Shown: positions 17,831 through 27,515, counted from the stretch's first letter. The stretch: DNA of 64,000 bases from CAWIUB01 sp963839175 (GCA_963839175.1 CAWIUB010000039.1:1-64000); one strand, 5' to 3'. Notes: a model not told the origin generated them from the letters alone. Numbers and translations are program-made.

Positions 17831-18615
17831 CTGGCCCGCACCGGATTGGTCAACGTGCCGATGCCCTCGACCTCAACGCTCACCGTGTCGCCGTCCTTGA
17901 CCTGGCCCACGCCGGCCGGCGTCCCGGTCAGGATCACGTCACCCGGCAGCAACGTCATCACAGCCGATATGAACTCGATCAACGTGGGCACGTCGTGGAT
18001 CATCTGGCTGGTGCGGGCGTCCTGGCGTAGCTCTGCGTTTACGGCGGCCGTGAGTCGCAGGTCGGACGGGTCGAGCGCGGTCTCGATCCACGGCCCGATC
18101 GGGCAGAACGAGTCGTAGCCCTTCGATCTCGTGAACTGGACGTCCTCGGCCTGTTGGTCCCGGGCGGTCACGTCGTTGGCACAGGTGTAGCCCAGGACGT
18201 GCGCCAGCGCCTGGTCGCGGGTGAGGTCCTTGGCCGGCCGGCCCATGACGATGGCGAGTTCGGCCTCGTGATCCACCCGGGTCGAGTTCGGCGGCAGCCG
18301 GATCACGTCGCCCTGTCCGATCACCGACGTCGACGGCTTGAGGAAGATGATCGGCGACTTCGGCGGCTCGCCACCGCCCATCTCCTTGACGTGGTCGGCG
18401 TAGTTCTTGCCGACCGCGACGACCTTGCTGGGCAGGATCGGCGACAGCAGTCGAACGTCGTCCAGAGCCCAGCGGTCGCCGGTGGTTTTGACCGGCCCGA
18501 ACGGGTGGTCGGCGATCGCGGCGACCGTCAACGCGCTAGAGCCTTCGACGATGCCCCAACGGATATCCGCGACGGGCGAGGACGAGCCGGGCGCCACGAA
18601 CCGAGCGATACGCAC
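17827..18615 (-). CDS. Fumarylacetoacetate hydrolase-family protein
   Basis: This 262-residue protein has the FAH fold found in acylpyruvate hydrolases, isomerases and oxaloacetate tautomerase/decarboxylases. The signature is clear: VVAVGKNYADHVKEMG, PIIFLKPSTSVIG, VDHEAELAIVMGR (metal-binding glutamates), and the C-terminal LLPGDVILTGTPAGVG. The GTG at 18615 gives the standard start MRIARFVAPG; a TAGCCT box 8 bases upstream suggests a leaderless mRNA, and I prefer it to a TTG at 18624. Its stop overlaps the gltX start. The same neighbour pair, FAH-family then gltX, is common in actinomycetes. The actual substrate cannot be decided. Confidence 0.85.
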   Translation of the reverse strand: MRIARFVAPGSSSPVADIRWGIVEGSSALTVAAIADHPFGPVKTTGDRWALDDVRLLSPILPSKVVAVGKNYADHVKEMGGGEPPKSPIIFLKPSTSVIGQGDVIRLPPNSTRVDHEAELAIVMGRPAKDLTRDQALAHVLGYTCANDVTARDQQAEDVQFTRSKGYDSFCPIGPWIETALDPSDLRLTAAVNAELRQDARTSQMIHDVPTLIEFISAVMTLLPGDVILTGTPAGVGQVKDGDTVSVEVEGIGTLTNPVRAR

Positions 18616-18672
18616 GGTGCCCAAGGCTACCGGGGCACCGCTGCTAGCCGGCCGTCCCGCATACTCGTCCCC

Positions 18673-19080
18673 ATGAGTTCCGCACTGTCCACGGTGTCGA
18701 TCGATCGACGGCGACGTGCCGCCCGTAGCGCACTGCTGCTCGCCGTAGTCATGGCCGCGGTGTTCGTCGTGGCCTGGGTCCGCCCGGCACCGGGTGTCGT
18801 GCGGCTGTTCGCCAGCGTGGCGCTGGTCGGCGCGCTCATGCTCGGGCTGATGGGCTGGGGGCTGGTGCGCAGCATCCAGCTAGACACGGCCGATCAGGCT
18901 ATGGGCGCGGCGAGCGACGAGACAGGCGCAAGGATGTGCGACTGCGGGCGGGAGCACGATCCGGACGAGTTGCAGGTCACGGACGCGGTCTGTGAGCGCG
19001 GCACGTTGTGCGACGACTCCTGCGCCACCTGCCGGGTTCGCCCGCAGTCATTCGGTGCCGAGGGCACTCGTCCGATCTGA
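18673..19080 (+). CDS. Small membrane protein with cysteine-rich tail
   Basis: 135 residues, not recognised beyond its architecture. A basic N-terminus (SIDRRRRAARS) is followed by two hydrophobic helices (ALLLAVVMAAVFVVAWV and LFASVALVGALMLGLMGWGL), then a soluble tail with clustered cysteines (MCDCGREH, CERGTLCDDSCATC) that could bind a metal or form disulfides. ATG at 18673 is the natural start; CATACT lies seven bases upstream, a weak -10 candidate. The 3' end overlaps the convergent cimA gene by 33 bases. Function unknown. Confidence 0.65.
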   Translation: MSSALSTVSIDRRRRAARSALLLAVVMAAVFVVAWVRPAPGVVRLFASVALVGALMLGLMGWGLVRSIQLDTADQAMGAASDETGARMCDCGREHDPDELQVTDAVCERGTLCDDSCATCRVRPQSFGAEGTRPI

Positions 19081-20649
19081 CGTACCGAGCAGGCCGTACC
19101 GCACCGCGTCGTGCAGCGCGAGCCACGATGCCTCGATGACGTTGCCGTGGACGCCAACCGTGGTCCACTCGCGGTGGCCGTCCGAGGTCTCGACGAGGAC
19201 CCGGGTAACCGCGTCCGTGCCGTGCCGTCCGGCGAGTATGCGCACCTTGTAGTCGGTGAGCTCGAAGTCAGCGAGCCGGGGGAACGCCGTGGTGAGCGCC
19301 TTGCGCAGCGCCCGGTCCAGGGCATTGACCGGCCCGTTGCCCTCCTCCGTCGAGATCACCCGCTGGTCGCCGGCGTGGACTTTCACCGTGGCCTCGCTCA
19401 CCAGCGTGCCGTCCTCCCGGCGGTCGATGATCACCCGGTAGGACTCGACGGTGAACTGCTCCGGCGCATCGCCCAGCTCGTCGTGTAACAGTAGTTCGAA
19501 GGACGCGTCGGCTGCCTCGTAGGACCACCCGTCGGCTTCGCGCTCCTTGACCCGCTCGACCACCTTGCCGACCACGTCGGGCCGGGCCGCGACGTCGACG
19601 CCGAGCTCGCGCGACTTGAGCTCGACCGACGCCCGCCCGGCCATCTCGGTGATCAGGATCCGCTGGTCGTTGCCCACGACAGTCGGGTCGAGGTGGTTGT
19701 ACAGCTCTGGCGACACCTTGATGGCTGACGCGTGCAGCCCTGCCTTATGCGCGAACGCCGACGAGCCGACGTACGGCTGGTGGGTGTTCGGCGCCAGGTT
19801 GGCGATCTCGGCGATCGCGTGCGACACGCGCACCATCTCCACAAGCACGCCTTCCGGCATGACGTCAAGGCCCATCTTCAGGACCAACCCACCGATGATG
19901 CCGAAGATATCGGCGTTCCCGGCGCGTTCCCCATACCCGTTCGCGGTGCCCTGCGCGTGCGTAGCACCCGCGTCGACGGCCGCCAGCGTGTTGGCCACCG
20001 CGCAGCCGGTGTCGTCCTGGGTGTGGATGCCGAGCCGGATACCGGTGCGTGCCCGCACGTCGCTGACGATGTCGTGCACGCCCATCGGCAGCATGCCGCC
20101 GTTGGTGTCACACAGCACACCGACATCCGCGCCGCCGGCGGCCGCGGCGTCGAGTACCCGTACGCCGTAGTCGTGATCGTGCTTGTAGCCGTCGAAGAAG
20201 TGCTCGCAGTCGAGGAACACTCGCCGTCCCTCGGCGCGCAGGAACGCCACGGTGTCGCGCACCATCGCGAGGTTCTCCTCGGGCGTCGTACGCAGCGCCC
20301 GCTCGACGTGCCACACGTCCGACTTGGCCACCAGGGTCACCACGCTGGCCCGCGAGTCGACCAGCGCCTGCACCTGGGGATCGTCCTCGGCGCGGACCCC
20401 GGGTCGGCGGGTGGCGCCGAACGCCACCAGTGTGGCGTTCTTCAGCTGCAACTCGCCGTCAGCGGCCCGGGCGAAGAACTCGGTGTCCTTGGGCACCGCG
20501 CCCGGCCAGCCACCCTCGATGAAGCCGACCCCGAGCTGATCGAGCAGTCGCGCGACTGCGAGCTTGTCGGCGACCGAGTAGGTGATGCCTTCGCGTTGCG
20601 CCCCGTCGCGCAGCGTGGTGTCGAAGACGTGGAACTCGTCTGTGAGCAT
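19048..20649 (-). CDS. cimA: (R)-citramalate synthase
   Basis: 533 residues of the HMG-CoA lyase-like/isopropylmalate synthase family. The enzyme condenses pyruvate and acetyl-CoA to citramalate, a threonine-independent route to 2-oxobutyrate for isoleucine. The N-terminus has DTTLRDGAQREG (residues 10-21), a metal-binding HTQDDTGCAVAN and the GTANGYGERAGNAD motif; the C-terminal third is the LeuA-type allosteric domain (VTRVLVETSDGHREWTTVG). The ATG at 20649 is preceded by AAAGGA; an earlier in-frame ATG at 20682 lies in the attenuator and is unlikely. Paired with the isoleucine-rich leader peptide, the assignment to citramalate synthase over 2-isopropylmalate synthase is well supported, but not proven by sequence alone. 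Confidence 0.85.
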   Translation of the reverse strand: MLTDEFHVFDTTLRDGAQREGITYSVADKLAVARLLDQLGVGFIEGGWPGAVPKDTEFFARAADGELQLKNATLVAFGATRRPGVRAEDDPQVQALVDSRASVVTLVAKSDVWHVERALRTTPEENLAMVRDTVAFLRAEGRRVFLDCEHFFDGYKHDHDYGVRVLDAAAAGGADVGVLCDTNGGMLPMGVHDIVSDVRARTGIRLGIHTQDDTGCAVANTLAAVDAGATHAQGTANGYGERAGNADIFGIIGGLVLKMGLDVMPEGVLVEMVRVSHAIAEIANLAPNTHQPYVGSSAFAHKAGLHASAIKVSPELYNHLDPTVVGNDQRILITEMAGRASVELKSRELGVDVAARPDVVGKVVERVKEREADGWSYEAADASFELLLHDELGDAPEQFTVESYRVIIDRREDGTLVSEATVKVHAGDQRVISTEEGNGPVNALDRALRKALTTAFPRLADFELTDYKVRILAGRHGTDAVTRVLVETSDGHREWTTVGVHGNVIEASWLALHDAVRYGLLGTSDRTSALGTE

Positions 20650-20683
20650 TCCGGTTTCCTTTGGTCGTGGTGGGCCAAACAAA

Positions 20684-20709
20684 AGACCCCCCGCGGATGC
20701 GGAGGGTCT
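20684..20709 (-). terminator. Attenuator hairpin before cimA
   Basis: On the minus strand AGACCC, an inner CCGC/GCGG stem and GGGTCT fold into a strong hairpin followed by TTTTGTTT. It lies between the leader peptide and the cimA ribosome binding site, exactly where an attenuator terminator would be. Confidence 0.8.
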
Positions 20710-20739
20710 GCGCGTCGGAGTCGAACTGGGTCCGGCGCG

Positions 20740-20769
20740 CTACTCGATAATGATCGAGGTCAGGTGCAC
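20740..20769 (-). CDS. Leader peptide MHLTSIIIE (isoleucine attenuation)
   Basis: GTG at 20769 starts a nine-residue peptide, MHLTSIIIE, ending at TAG (20740). It has three consecutive isoleucine codons plus Leu and Thr. The terminator hairpin with a T-run lies 30 bases downstream and cimA starts 91 bases downstream of the peptide. A ribosome stalled at the Ile codons when Ile-tRNA is scarce would prevent termination. The peptide's own CTCGAT/ATCGAG can pair, so stalling would also alter that stem. No clear ribosome binding site is present; AAGACT seven bases upstream is a possible -10, so translation may be leaderless. Confidence 0.7.
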   Translation of the reverse strand: MHLTSIIIE

Positions 20770-20856
20770 GTCGTCGAGTCTTGCACACTCGCAGCGCGGA
20801 GACCAGCCAACCCCCGGGCGCGCTCGCTCTCCCCCCGCAAGCTCTCCCCCCGCACG

Positions 20857-20900
20857 TTGTTCGACCCTCGGCGAGCCAGAGCGCGCCCACGGTCGAACAA
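20857..20900. repeat. 44-nt palindromic repeat, copy 1
   Basis: It begins TTGTTCGACC and ends GGTCGAACAA, perfect 10-bp inverted ends around a 24-base core. Copy 2 follows 18 bases later and differs at a single position. The ends also match copy 3 at 41182-41225. Confidence 0.85.
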
Positions 20901-20918
20901 CCTCATTGGGCGGGCGAC

Positions 20919-20962
20919 TTGTTCGACCCTCGGCGAGCCAGAGCGCGCCCACGGTCGGACAA
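20919..20962. repeat. 44-nt palindromic repeat, copy 2
   Basis: Same length and core as copy 1, with one A-to-G change in the right end (GGTCGGACAA). It lies between the leuB stop codon and the cimA leader. Confidence 0.85.
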
Positions 20963-20990
20963 CTTCACGAGGGGCGGTCGAGGACGACGG

Positions 20991-22013
20991 TCACGACGAC
21001 GCGGCCTTGGCCAGCCGCTCGCCGATCTCGCCCGTCGAGCCCGGGTTCGCCGTGTCGCGGGCGGCAAGGTCGTCGGCGACGGCCGCCTCCACACGTGCCG
21101 CGGCACCCGGTTCGCCCAGGTGAGCCAGGAGCATCGACACCGACAAGACCGCCGCCGTAGGGTCGGCCTTACCCTGTCCGGCGATGTCGGGCGCGGAGCC
21201 GTGCACCGGCTCGAACATCGACGGATTCCTGTGCGAGGGGTCGACGTTTCCGCTGGCAGCTAGGCCGATTCCGCCCGAGATCGCGGCCGCGAGGTCCGTG
21301 ATGATGTCGCCGAACAGATTGTCCGTGACGATCACGTCGTAACGTCCGGGGTCGGTGACCAGGTAGATCGTCGCGGCGTCGACGTGGTGATACGCCACCG
21401 TGACGTCCGGGTAGTCGGTGGCCACGGCGTCGACCGTTCGCTTCCACAAGTCGCCGGCGAACACGAGCACGTTGTTCTTGTGGATCAGCGTGAGATGCTT
21501 GCGCGGACGGTCCTTCGCCCGCTCGAACGCCGCCCGCACCACCCGCTCGACGCCGAACGCGGTATTGACGCTGACCTCGGTGGCCACCTCGTTCGGCGTG
21601 CCCCGGCGCAGCACTCCTCCGTTGCCGATGTAGGGACCCTCGGTTCCCTCGCGGTACACGACCAAGTCGATGGACGGCGCGCCCGCGAGAGGCGTGGCGA
21701 CCCCCTGGTACAGCTTGGCGGGGCGCAGGTTGACATAGTGGTCGAGTTCGAACCGCAACCGCAGCAGGAGTCCGCGTTCGAGGACTCCGCTGGGCACGGA
21801 GGGGTCGCCCACCGCCCCGAGCAGGATCGCGTCGTGGCCGCGGATCTCCGCCAGCGCCGAGTCCGGCAGCGTCTCGCCGGTGCGGTGCCAGCGTGCCGCG
21901 CCGAGGTCGTACCGCGTCGTCTCGACGCCCGGCACGACAGCGTGCAGCACCTTCAGCGCCTGCTCGACAACCTCGACGCCAATCCCATCCCCCGGAATCA
22001 CGGCAAGCTTCAC
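20991..22013 (-). CDS. leuB: 3-isopropylmalate dehydrogenase
   Basis: 340 residues of the isocitrate/isopropylmalate dehydrogenase family: oxidative decarboxylation of 3-isopropylmalate with NAD, step three of leucine synthesis; with citramalate-route intermediates the same enzyme also acts on methylmalate for isoleucine. Visible motifs are PGDGIGVEVVEQ near the start, the substrate loop RLRFELDHYVNLRPAK, YREGTEGPY, and the metal/NAD site DVIVTDNLFGDIITDLAAAI followed by HGSAPDIAGQGKADP. The GTG at 22013 follows AAGGAGG with good spacing. Its 5' flank contains the nested inverted repeat shared with the ilvC 3' end. Confidence 0.95.
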   Translation of the reverse strand: MKLAVIPGDGIGVEVVEQALKVLHAVVPGVETTRYDLGAARWHRTGETLPDSALAEIRGHDAILLGAVGDPSVPSGVLERGLLLRLRFELDHYVNLRPAKLYQGVATPLAGAPSIDLVVYREGTEGPYIGNGGVLRRGTPNEVATEVSVNTAFGVERVVRAAFERAKDRPRKHLTLIHKNNVLVFAGDLWKRTVDAVATDYPDVTVAYHHVDAATIYLVTDPGRYDVIVTDNLFGDIITDLAAAISGGIGLAASGNVDPSHRNPSMFEPVHGSAPDIAGQGKADPTAAVLSVSMLLAHLGEPGAAARVEAAVADDLAARDTANPGSTGEIGERLAKAASS

Positions 22014-22142
22014 AACGCATCCTCCTTAGCGACGACGACTACACCGAGGGGGCGCAGGCGGGCCGACCGCTCCGGCACAGGCCGCGGACGGAGGGATCAA
22101 GCCTGACCGCCCGGAGTCCGCGGCCTGTGCCGGAGCAACCAA

Positions 22143-23174
<1,032 letters not shown>

Positions 23175-23201
23175 GAACGTGAGTTCCCTTTCTGAGGATT
23201 G

Positions 23202-23726
23202 TCAGGCGGTTCGGTCAACCGCCCGCAGCGCCGCCTGGGTCATGGATCGCGGGCCCCGGCCGAGCGCGACCATGCCGGACTGGACCATCTCCCGGATACC
23301 GTACGGCTCGAGCATCTTGATCATCGCGTCGAGCTTCGCCGGGGGCCCGGTGACTTCGACCGTGAGCGCCTCCGGGCCGACGTCGACCACCTTCGCACGG
23401 AACAGCTCCACGGTTTCGACGACCGCGCGGCGCGAGGCATTGTCGGCCCGCACCTTGACTAGCAGCAACTCGCGCTGAACGGCCAGCGACTCCTCGAGCT
23501 CGACGATCTTGAGGACGTTGACCAGCTTGTTCAGCTGCTTGGTCACCTGCTCGAGAGCGCTGCCCTCCACGGTCACCACGATCGTGATCCGGGAGATCTC
23601 CGGGTGCTCGGTCGGACCGACGGCAAGTGATTCGATATTGAAGCCGCGCCGGCTGAACAGGCCGGATACCCGAGCCAGGACGCCCGGCTTGTTCTCGACG
23701 AGGACCGACAACGTGTGCGTGCTCAT
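23202..23726 (-). CDS. ilvN: Acetolactate synthase small (regulatory) subunit
   Basis: A 174-residue regulatory subunit that binds valine through its N-terminal ACT domain (HTLSVLVENKPGVLARVSGL and FSRRGFNIESLAVGPTEHPE) and activates and feedback-inhibits the IlvB catalytic chain. The C-terminal ALS-specific domain (ELLLVKVRADNASRRAVVET, LEPYGIREMVQSGMVALGRG) is complete. It starts three bases after the ilvB stop, so the subunits are made from one message in balance. Confidence 0.95.
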   Translation of the reverse strand: MSTHTLSVLVENKPGVLARVSGLFSRRGFNIESLAVGPTEHPEISRITIVVTVEGSALEQVTKQLNKLVNVLKIVELEESLAVQRELLLVKVRADNASRRAVVETVELFRAKVVDVGPEALTVEVTGPPAKLDAMIKMLEPYGIREMVQSGMVALGRGPRSMTQAALRAVDRTA

Positions 23727-23729
23727 TCG

Positions 23730-25517
23730 CTAAAGCTCCTCGTCGAACGCCGGCCGAATGCCACGGGCGGCCAGGATGTCGTCGTTGCTCGTCCCAGCCG
23801 CCACCATCGGCCACACCATCGCGTCCTTGCCCACCGTGAAGTCGACCACGACTGGGGCGTCATCGATCGACATCGCCTTCGCGATCGTCTCATCGACGTC
23901 CGCCTTGCTCTCGCAGCGCAACCCGATGCAGCCAAGAGCGTCCGCGAGCTTGACGAAGTCGGGGATGCGGTGCTTGTGCGTGCCGAGGTCTGTCTGGCTG
24001 TACCGCTCGCCGTAGAAGAGGGTCTGCCACTGCCGCACCATGCCCAGGTTGCCGTTGTTGATCACCGCGACCTTGATCGGGATGCCCTCGATGGCGCAGG
24101 TGGCGAGTTCCTGATTGGTCATCTGGAAACAGCCGTCCCCGTCGATGGCCCAGACGAGCGTGTCGGGGCAGCCGACCTTGGCCCCCATGGCTGCCGGCAC
24201 GGCGTACCCCATCGTCCCGGCGCCGCCGGAGTTGAGCCAGGTGTGGGGCTTCTCGTAGTCGATGAACTGTGCGGCCCACATCTGGTGCTGGCCGACGCCG
24301 GCGGCGTAGATCGCCTCCGGCCCGCTGAGCTTGCCGATCCGCTCGATGACGTACTGCGGGGCGAGGGTGCCGTCGGCCGGGTCGTCGTACCCGAGCGGAT
24401 AGGTTGCCCGCCAGTTGTCCACCTGCTGCCACCAGCCGGTCAGGTCGGCTCGCCGGCCGGCCGCGAACTCGGCCTCGACCGCGGGGATCAGCTCGGCGAG
24501 GACCTCACGGGCGTCGCCCACGATCGGGACGTCGGCCGCTCGGTTCTTGCCGATCTCGGCGGGGTCGATGTCGGCATGGATCACCGCGGCCTGCAGGGCG
24601 AAGGTGTCGAGCTTGCCGGTGACGCGGTCGTCGAACCGAGTGCCGAGTGCGATCAGCAGATCAGCCTTCTGCAGCGAAGTGACCGCGGCGACCGACCCGT
24701 GCATGCCGGGCATGCCCAGGTGCTGACGGTGGCTGTCGGGGAACGCGCCGCGGGCCATCAGTGTGGTGACGACTGGGATTCCGGTGAGCTCGGCGAGCTG
24801 GCGCAGCTCGCTGGTCGCCCTCGCCTTGAGCACGCCGCCGCCGACATACAGCACCGGACGGCGGGCTTCGGCGATCAGCCGGGCCGCTTCGCGTACCTGC
24901 TTGCCATGCGGGCGGGTCACCGGTCGATAGCCCGGCAGGTCGATCCTCGGTGGCCAGCCGAACGGCGCTGTTTCTTGCAGCACGTCCTTGGGCAGATCGA
25001 TCAGAACCGGGCCGGGCCGTCCGGTTGACGCCAGATGGAATGCCTCGGCGACGACCTGCGGCACCTCGGCTGCGGACTGCACCAGAAAGTTGTGCTTGGT
25101 GATCGGCAGCGTGATGCCGGAGATGTCGGCCTCCTGGAACGCGTCCGTGCCGATGAATGCGCGCCCTACCTGCCCAGTGATCGCCACGATCGGCACCGAG
25201 TCCATGTAGGCGTCGGAGATCGGCGTTACCAGGTTCGTCGCACCGGGTCCGGAGGTCGCCATGCAGACCCCGACCCTGCCGGTTGCCTGCGCGTACCCCT
25301 CCGCCGCGTGTCCTGCGCCCTGCTCGTGGCGGACGAGGATGTGCCGCACTTTCGTGGAGTCGTAGAGGGGGTCGTACGCGGGGAGGATCGCTCCCCCGGG
25401 TATACCGAACACGACGTCGGCGCCGACCTCTTCCAGCGCCCGCACGAGCGCTTGCGCGCCCGTCATCTCGCTGGGCCCGGTACTGGAAGCGGCCATGGGC
25501 GGTGCCTTTCTCGTCAT
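23730..25517 (-). CDS. ilvB: Acetolactate synthase large subunit
   Basis: 595-residue thiamine-pyrophosphate enzyme that makes acetolactate from two pyruvates or acetohydroxybutyrate from pyruvate and 2-oxobutyrate. The N-terminal PYR domain has VFGIPGGAILPAYDPL with the catalytic Glu later in LVRHEQGAGHAAEGYA; the C-terminal PP domain carries GDGCFQMTNQELATC...NNGNLGMVRQWQ, the GDG-NN TPP motif. The start may be at 25517 or at the internal ATG 25496. Expression is likely attenuated by the upstream leader peptide and terminator. It heads the ilvB-ilvN-ilvC unit and draws 2-oxobutyrate from the citramalate route of cimA. Confidence 0.95.
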   Translation of the reverse strand: MTRKAPPMAASSTGPSEMTGAQALVRALEEVGADVVFGIPGGAILPAYDPLYDSTKVRHILVRHEQGAGHAAEGYAQATGRVGVCMATSGPGATNLVTPISDAYMDSVPIVAITGQVGRAFIGTDAFQEADISGITLPITKHNFLVQSAAEVPQVVAEAFHLASTGRPGPVLIDLPKDVLQETAPFGWPPRIDLPGYRPVTRPHGKQVREAARLIAEARRPVLYVGGGVLKARATSELRQLAELTGIPVVTTLMARGAFPDSHRQHLGMPGMHGSVAAVTSLQKADLLIALGTRFDDRVTGKLDTFALQAAVIHADIDPAEIGKNRAADVPIVGDAREVLAELIPAVEAEFAAGRRADLTGWWQQVDNWRATYPLGYDDPADGTLAPQYVIERIGKLSGPEAIYAAGVGQHQMWAAQFIDYEKPHTWLNSGGAGTMGYAVPAAMGAKVGCPDTLVWAIDGDGCFQMTNQELATCAIEGIPIKVAVINNGNLGMVRQWQTLFYGERYSQTDLGTHKHRIPDFVKLADALGCIGLRCESKADVDETIAKAMSIDDAPVVVDFTVGKDAMVWPMVAAGTSNDDILAARGIRPAFDEEL

Positions 25518-25555
25518 GTTCGCGGATCGCGAGTGCTCGGACGTGCAACAAAAAA

Positions 25556-25579
25556 CCCCTCGTGCTGGTGCACGAAGGG
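25556..25579 (-). terminator. Attenuator hairpin before ilvB
   Basis: On the minus strand CCCTTCGTGC, a four-base loop and GCACGAGGGG form a 10-bp stem (one G.T pair) followed by six T residues. It lies between the leader peptide and ilvB. An upstream segment GCGCGTCG in the leader coding region can pair with CGACGCGC just before the hairpin, giving the alternative fold expected of an attenuator. Confidence 0.85.
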
Positions 25580-25605
25580 CTAGCGCGTCGGGAGGCCTGG
25601 TGGCC

Positions 25606-25644
25606 TCATTCGACGCGCCGGTCGATAAGTACGAGCCGACTCAC
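25606..25644 (-). CDS. Leader peptide MSRLVLIDRRVE (branched-chain attenuation)
   Basis: GTG at 25644 starts a 12-residue peptide with Leu-Val-Leu-Ile in a row and a later Val, ending at TGA (25606). Leu, Val and Ile are the end products of the pathway below. The peptide is followed by a small stem GAGGCC/GGCCTC and then the T-run terminator. A promoter -10 box lies exactly seven bases before the GTG, so the message probably begins at the start codon and needs no ribosome binding site. Known actinomycete ilvB leaders work the same way. Confidence 0.8.
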   Translation of the reverse strand: MSRLVLIDRRVE

Positions 25645-25651
25645 GCCGTGA

Positions 25652-25681
25652 ACGCTACACGGCTGCGCTGAGCCACATCAA
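25652..25681 (-). promoter_or_regulatory. Promoter of the ilvB leader
   Basis: TTGATG (25676-25681) and TAGCGT (25652-25657) on the minus strand are separated by 18 bases and fit sigma-70-type -35 and -10 elements. The -10 ends seven bases before the leader GTG, placing the start of transcription at that codon. Confidence 0.65.
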
Positions 25682-25802
25682 CTAGACCCCGAGTGGGCCG
25701 TTGCAGATCTGGTCCAGGCCCTGCCCGGGCGATCATGATGTCTGCATCGACCTATGTGGCTCCACGTGGGCCTCAAGATCGTCAAGCCGCGTCGAACGTG
25801 CG

Positions 25803-27515
25803 CTAGCCGCAGACGGCGCCCTGGGCGGCAGAGCCGACCAGCTTGGCGTACTTGGCGAGCACCCCGGTCTCGAACCGAGGCGGCAATGGCTTCCAGGTTG
25901 CACGCCGGCGGGCCAGTTCGTCGTCGTCCACGTGCAGCTCGATGGTGCGGTTGGGGATGTCGACGACGATGCGGTCGCCGTCTTGGACCAGGGCGATCGG
26001 GCCGCCGACGGCAGCCTCGGGCGCGACGTGCCCGATGCAGAGTCCGGTGGTGCCACCAGAGAAGCGCCCGTCGGTCAGCAGCAGCACGTCCTTGCCCAGG
26101 CCGGCCCCTTTGATCGCGCTGGTGATGGAAAGCATCTCGCGCATACCGGGGCCCCCCTTCGGGCCCTCCCAGCGAATCACGGCGACCTCGCCGGCCCGCA
26201 ACGTCCCGTCAGCGACCGCGTCCATGGCCGCCTGCTCCCGGTCGAAGACGCGCGCCGTACCCTCGACTACGTCGGCGTCGAAGCCGGCGGTCTTCACCAC
26301 TGCGCCTTCGGGCGCCAGTGTGCCATGCAGAATCGTCAGCCCGCCGGTGCGGTGAATCGGACGATCGAGCGGACGGATCACCTCGCCGTCGGGCAGCGGC
26401 GGCGAGGCGTCCCTCAGGTTCTCGGCGACCGTCCTGCCGGTGACCGTCAGCGCGTCGCCGTGCAGCAGGCCGGCGTCGAGCAGGGCACGCATGACAACGG
26501 GAATGCCCCCGATGCGATCGATGTCGGTCATCACGAACCGGCCGAACGGCTTCATGTCGGCCAGGTGCGGGACCTTGTCGCCGATGCGGTTGAAGTCGTC
26601 GAGGTGAAGATCGACCTGCGCCTCGTTGGCAATCGCGAGGAGGTGCAGCACTGCGTTCGTCGAGCCACCCAGGGCCATCACGACGGTGATCGCGTTCTCG
26701 AACGCCTCCTTGGTCAGGATGGAACGCGCCGTGATGCCCGCGTCGACGAGCCGGACGACGGCCTCGCCGGAGCGCTCGGCGTACGCGTCCCGACGGGAGT
26801 CCGGGGCGGGTGGCGCGGCAGATCCGGTGAGTGACATGCCGAGTGCCTCGGCTGCTGAAGCCATCGTGTTCGCCGTGAACATGCCCCCGCAGGCGCCCTC
26901 GCCCGGGCAGATCGCCTTCTCGATATCGGTCAGCTCGTCGCGGGTGATCTTGCCGGCCAGGCAGGCACCGACGCCCTCGAACGCGTCGACGATCGTTACG
27001 TCGTTACCGTGCAGCTTGCCGGGCAGCGTGGACCCGGCGTAAAGGAAGACTGCCGCGACGTCCAGCCGGGCCGCCGCCATCAGCATGCCTGGCTCGGACT
27101 TGTCACAACCGGCGAGCAGCACCGCACCGTCGAGCTGCTCGGCGCGAAATACCGTCTCGATCGAGTCGGCGATGACCTCGCGGGACGGCAGCGAATAGTG
27201 CATGCCGTCATGGCCCATCGAGATGCCATCCGATACAGAGATCGTGCCGAACTCCAAAGGGAATCCGTCAGCGCCGCGCACACCGACCTTGGCCCGCTTG
27301 GCGAGCCGGTCGAGCGACAGGTTGCATGGTGTGATCTCGTTCCAGGACGATGCCACGCCGATCTGCGGCTTTCGCCAGTCGTCGTCGCCCATACCGACGG
27401 CGCGCAGCATGCCACGGGCGCCGGCCCGCTCAATGCCGTCGGTGACGATGCCGCTGTGCGGCTTGCGATGCTGACCCGGCTGCTCGCCGCCGGCGGGGCG
27501 ATCCACTGTGCTCAC
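25803..27515 (-). CDS. ilvD: Dihydroxy-acid dehydratase
   Basis: 570 residues. The enzyme dehydrates dihydroxy-isovalerate and dihydroxy-methylvalerate to the keto acids of valine and isoleucine, using an Fe-S cluster and magnesium. The cluster cysteines are in VLLAGCDKSEPGMLMAAARL and in CPGEGACGGMFTANTM; the substrate-lysine region GGSTNAVLHLLAIA and the C-terminal LLTDGRFSGGTTGLCIGHV are intact. The GTG at 27515 has TAGATT six bases upstream, so transcription may begin at the start codon. It is divergent from the small PH-domain gene with only 30 bases between the two start codons, and lies about 160 bases upstream of the ilvB leader. Confidence 0.95.
   Translation of the reverse strand: MSTVDRPAGGEQPGQHRKPHSGIVTDGIERAGARGMLRAVGMGDDDWRKPQIGVASSWNEITPCNLSLDRLAKRAKVGVRGADGFPLEFGTISVSDGISMGHDGMHYSLPSREVIADSIETVFRAEQLDGAVLLAGCDKSEPGMLMAAARLDVAAVFLYAGSTLPGKLHGNDVTIVDAFEGVGACLAGKITRDELTDIEKAICPGEGACGGMFTANTMASAAEALGMSLTGSAAPPAPDSRRDAYAERSGEAVVRLVDAGITARSILTKEAFENAITVVMALGGSTNAVLHLLAIANEAQVDLHLDDFNRIGDKVPHLADMKPFGRFVMTDIDRIGGIPVVMRALLDAGLLHGDALTVTGRTVAENLRDASPPLPDGEVIRPLDRPIHRTGGLTILHGTLAPEGAVVKTAGFDADVVEGTARVFDREQAAMDAVADGTLRAGEVAVIRWEGPKGGPGMREMLSITSAIKGAGLGKDVLLLTDGRFSGGTTGLCIGHVAPEAAVGGPIALVQDGDRIVVDIPNRTIELHVDDDELARRRATWKPLPPRFETGVLAKYAKLVGSAAQGAVCG

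Noticed and set aside
20857..20962. 44-nt repeats as LexA boxes
   Set aside because: The arms contain GTTCGA/TCGAAC-like halves, but in the wrong order and 24 bases apart instead of four; they do not form a SOS box.
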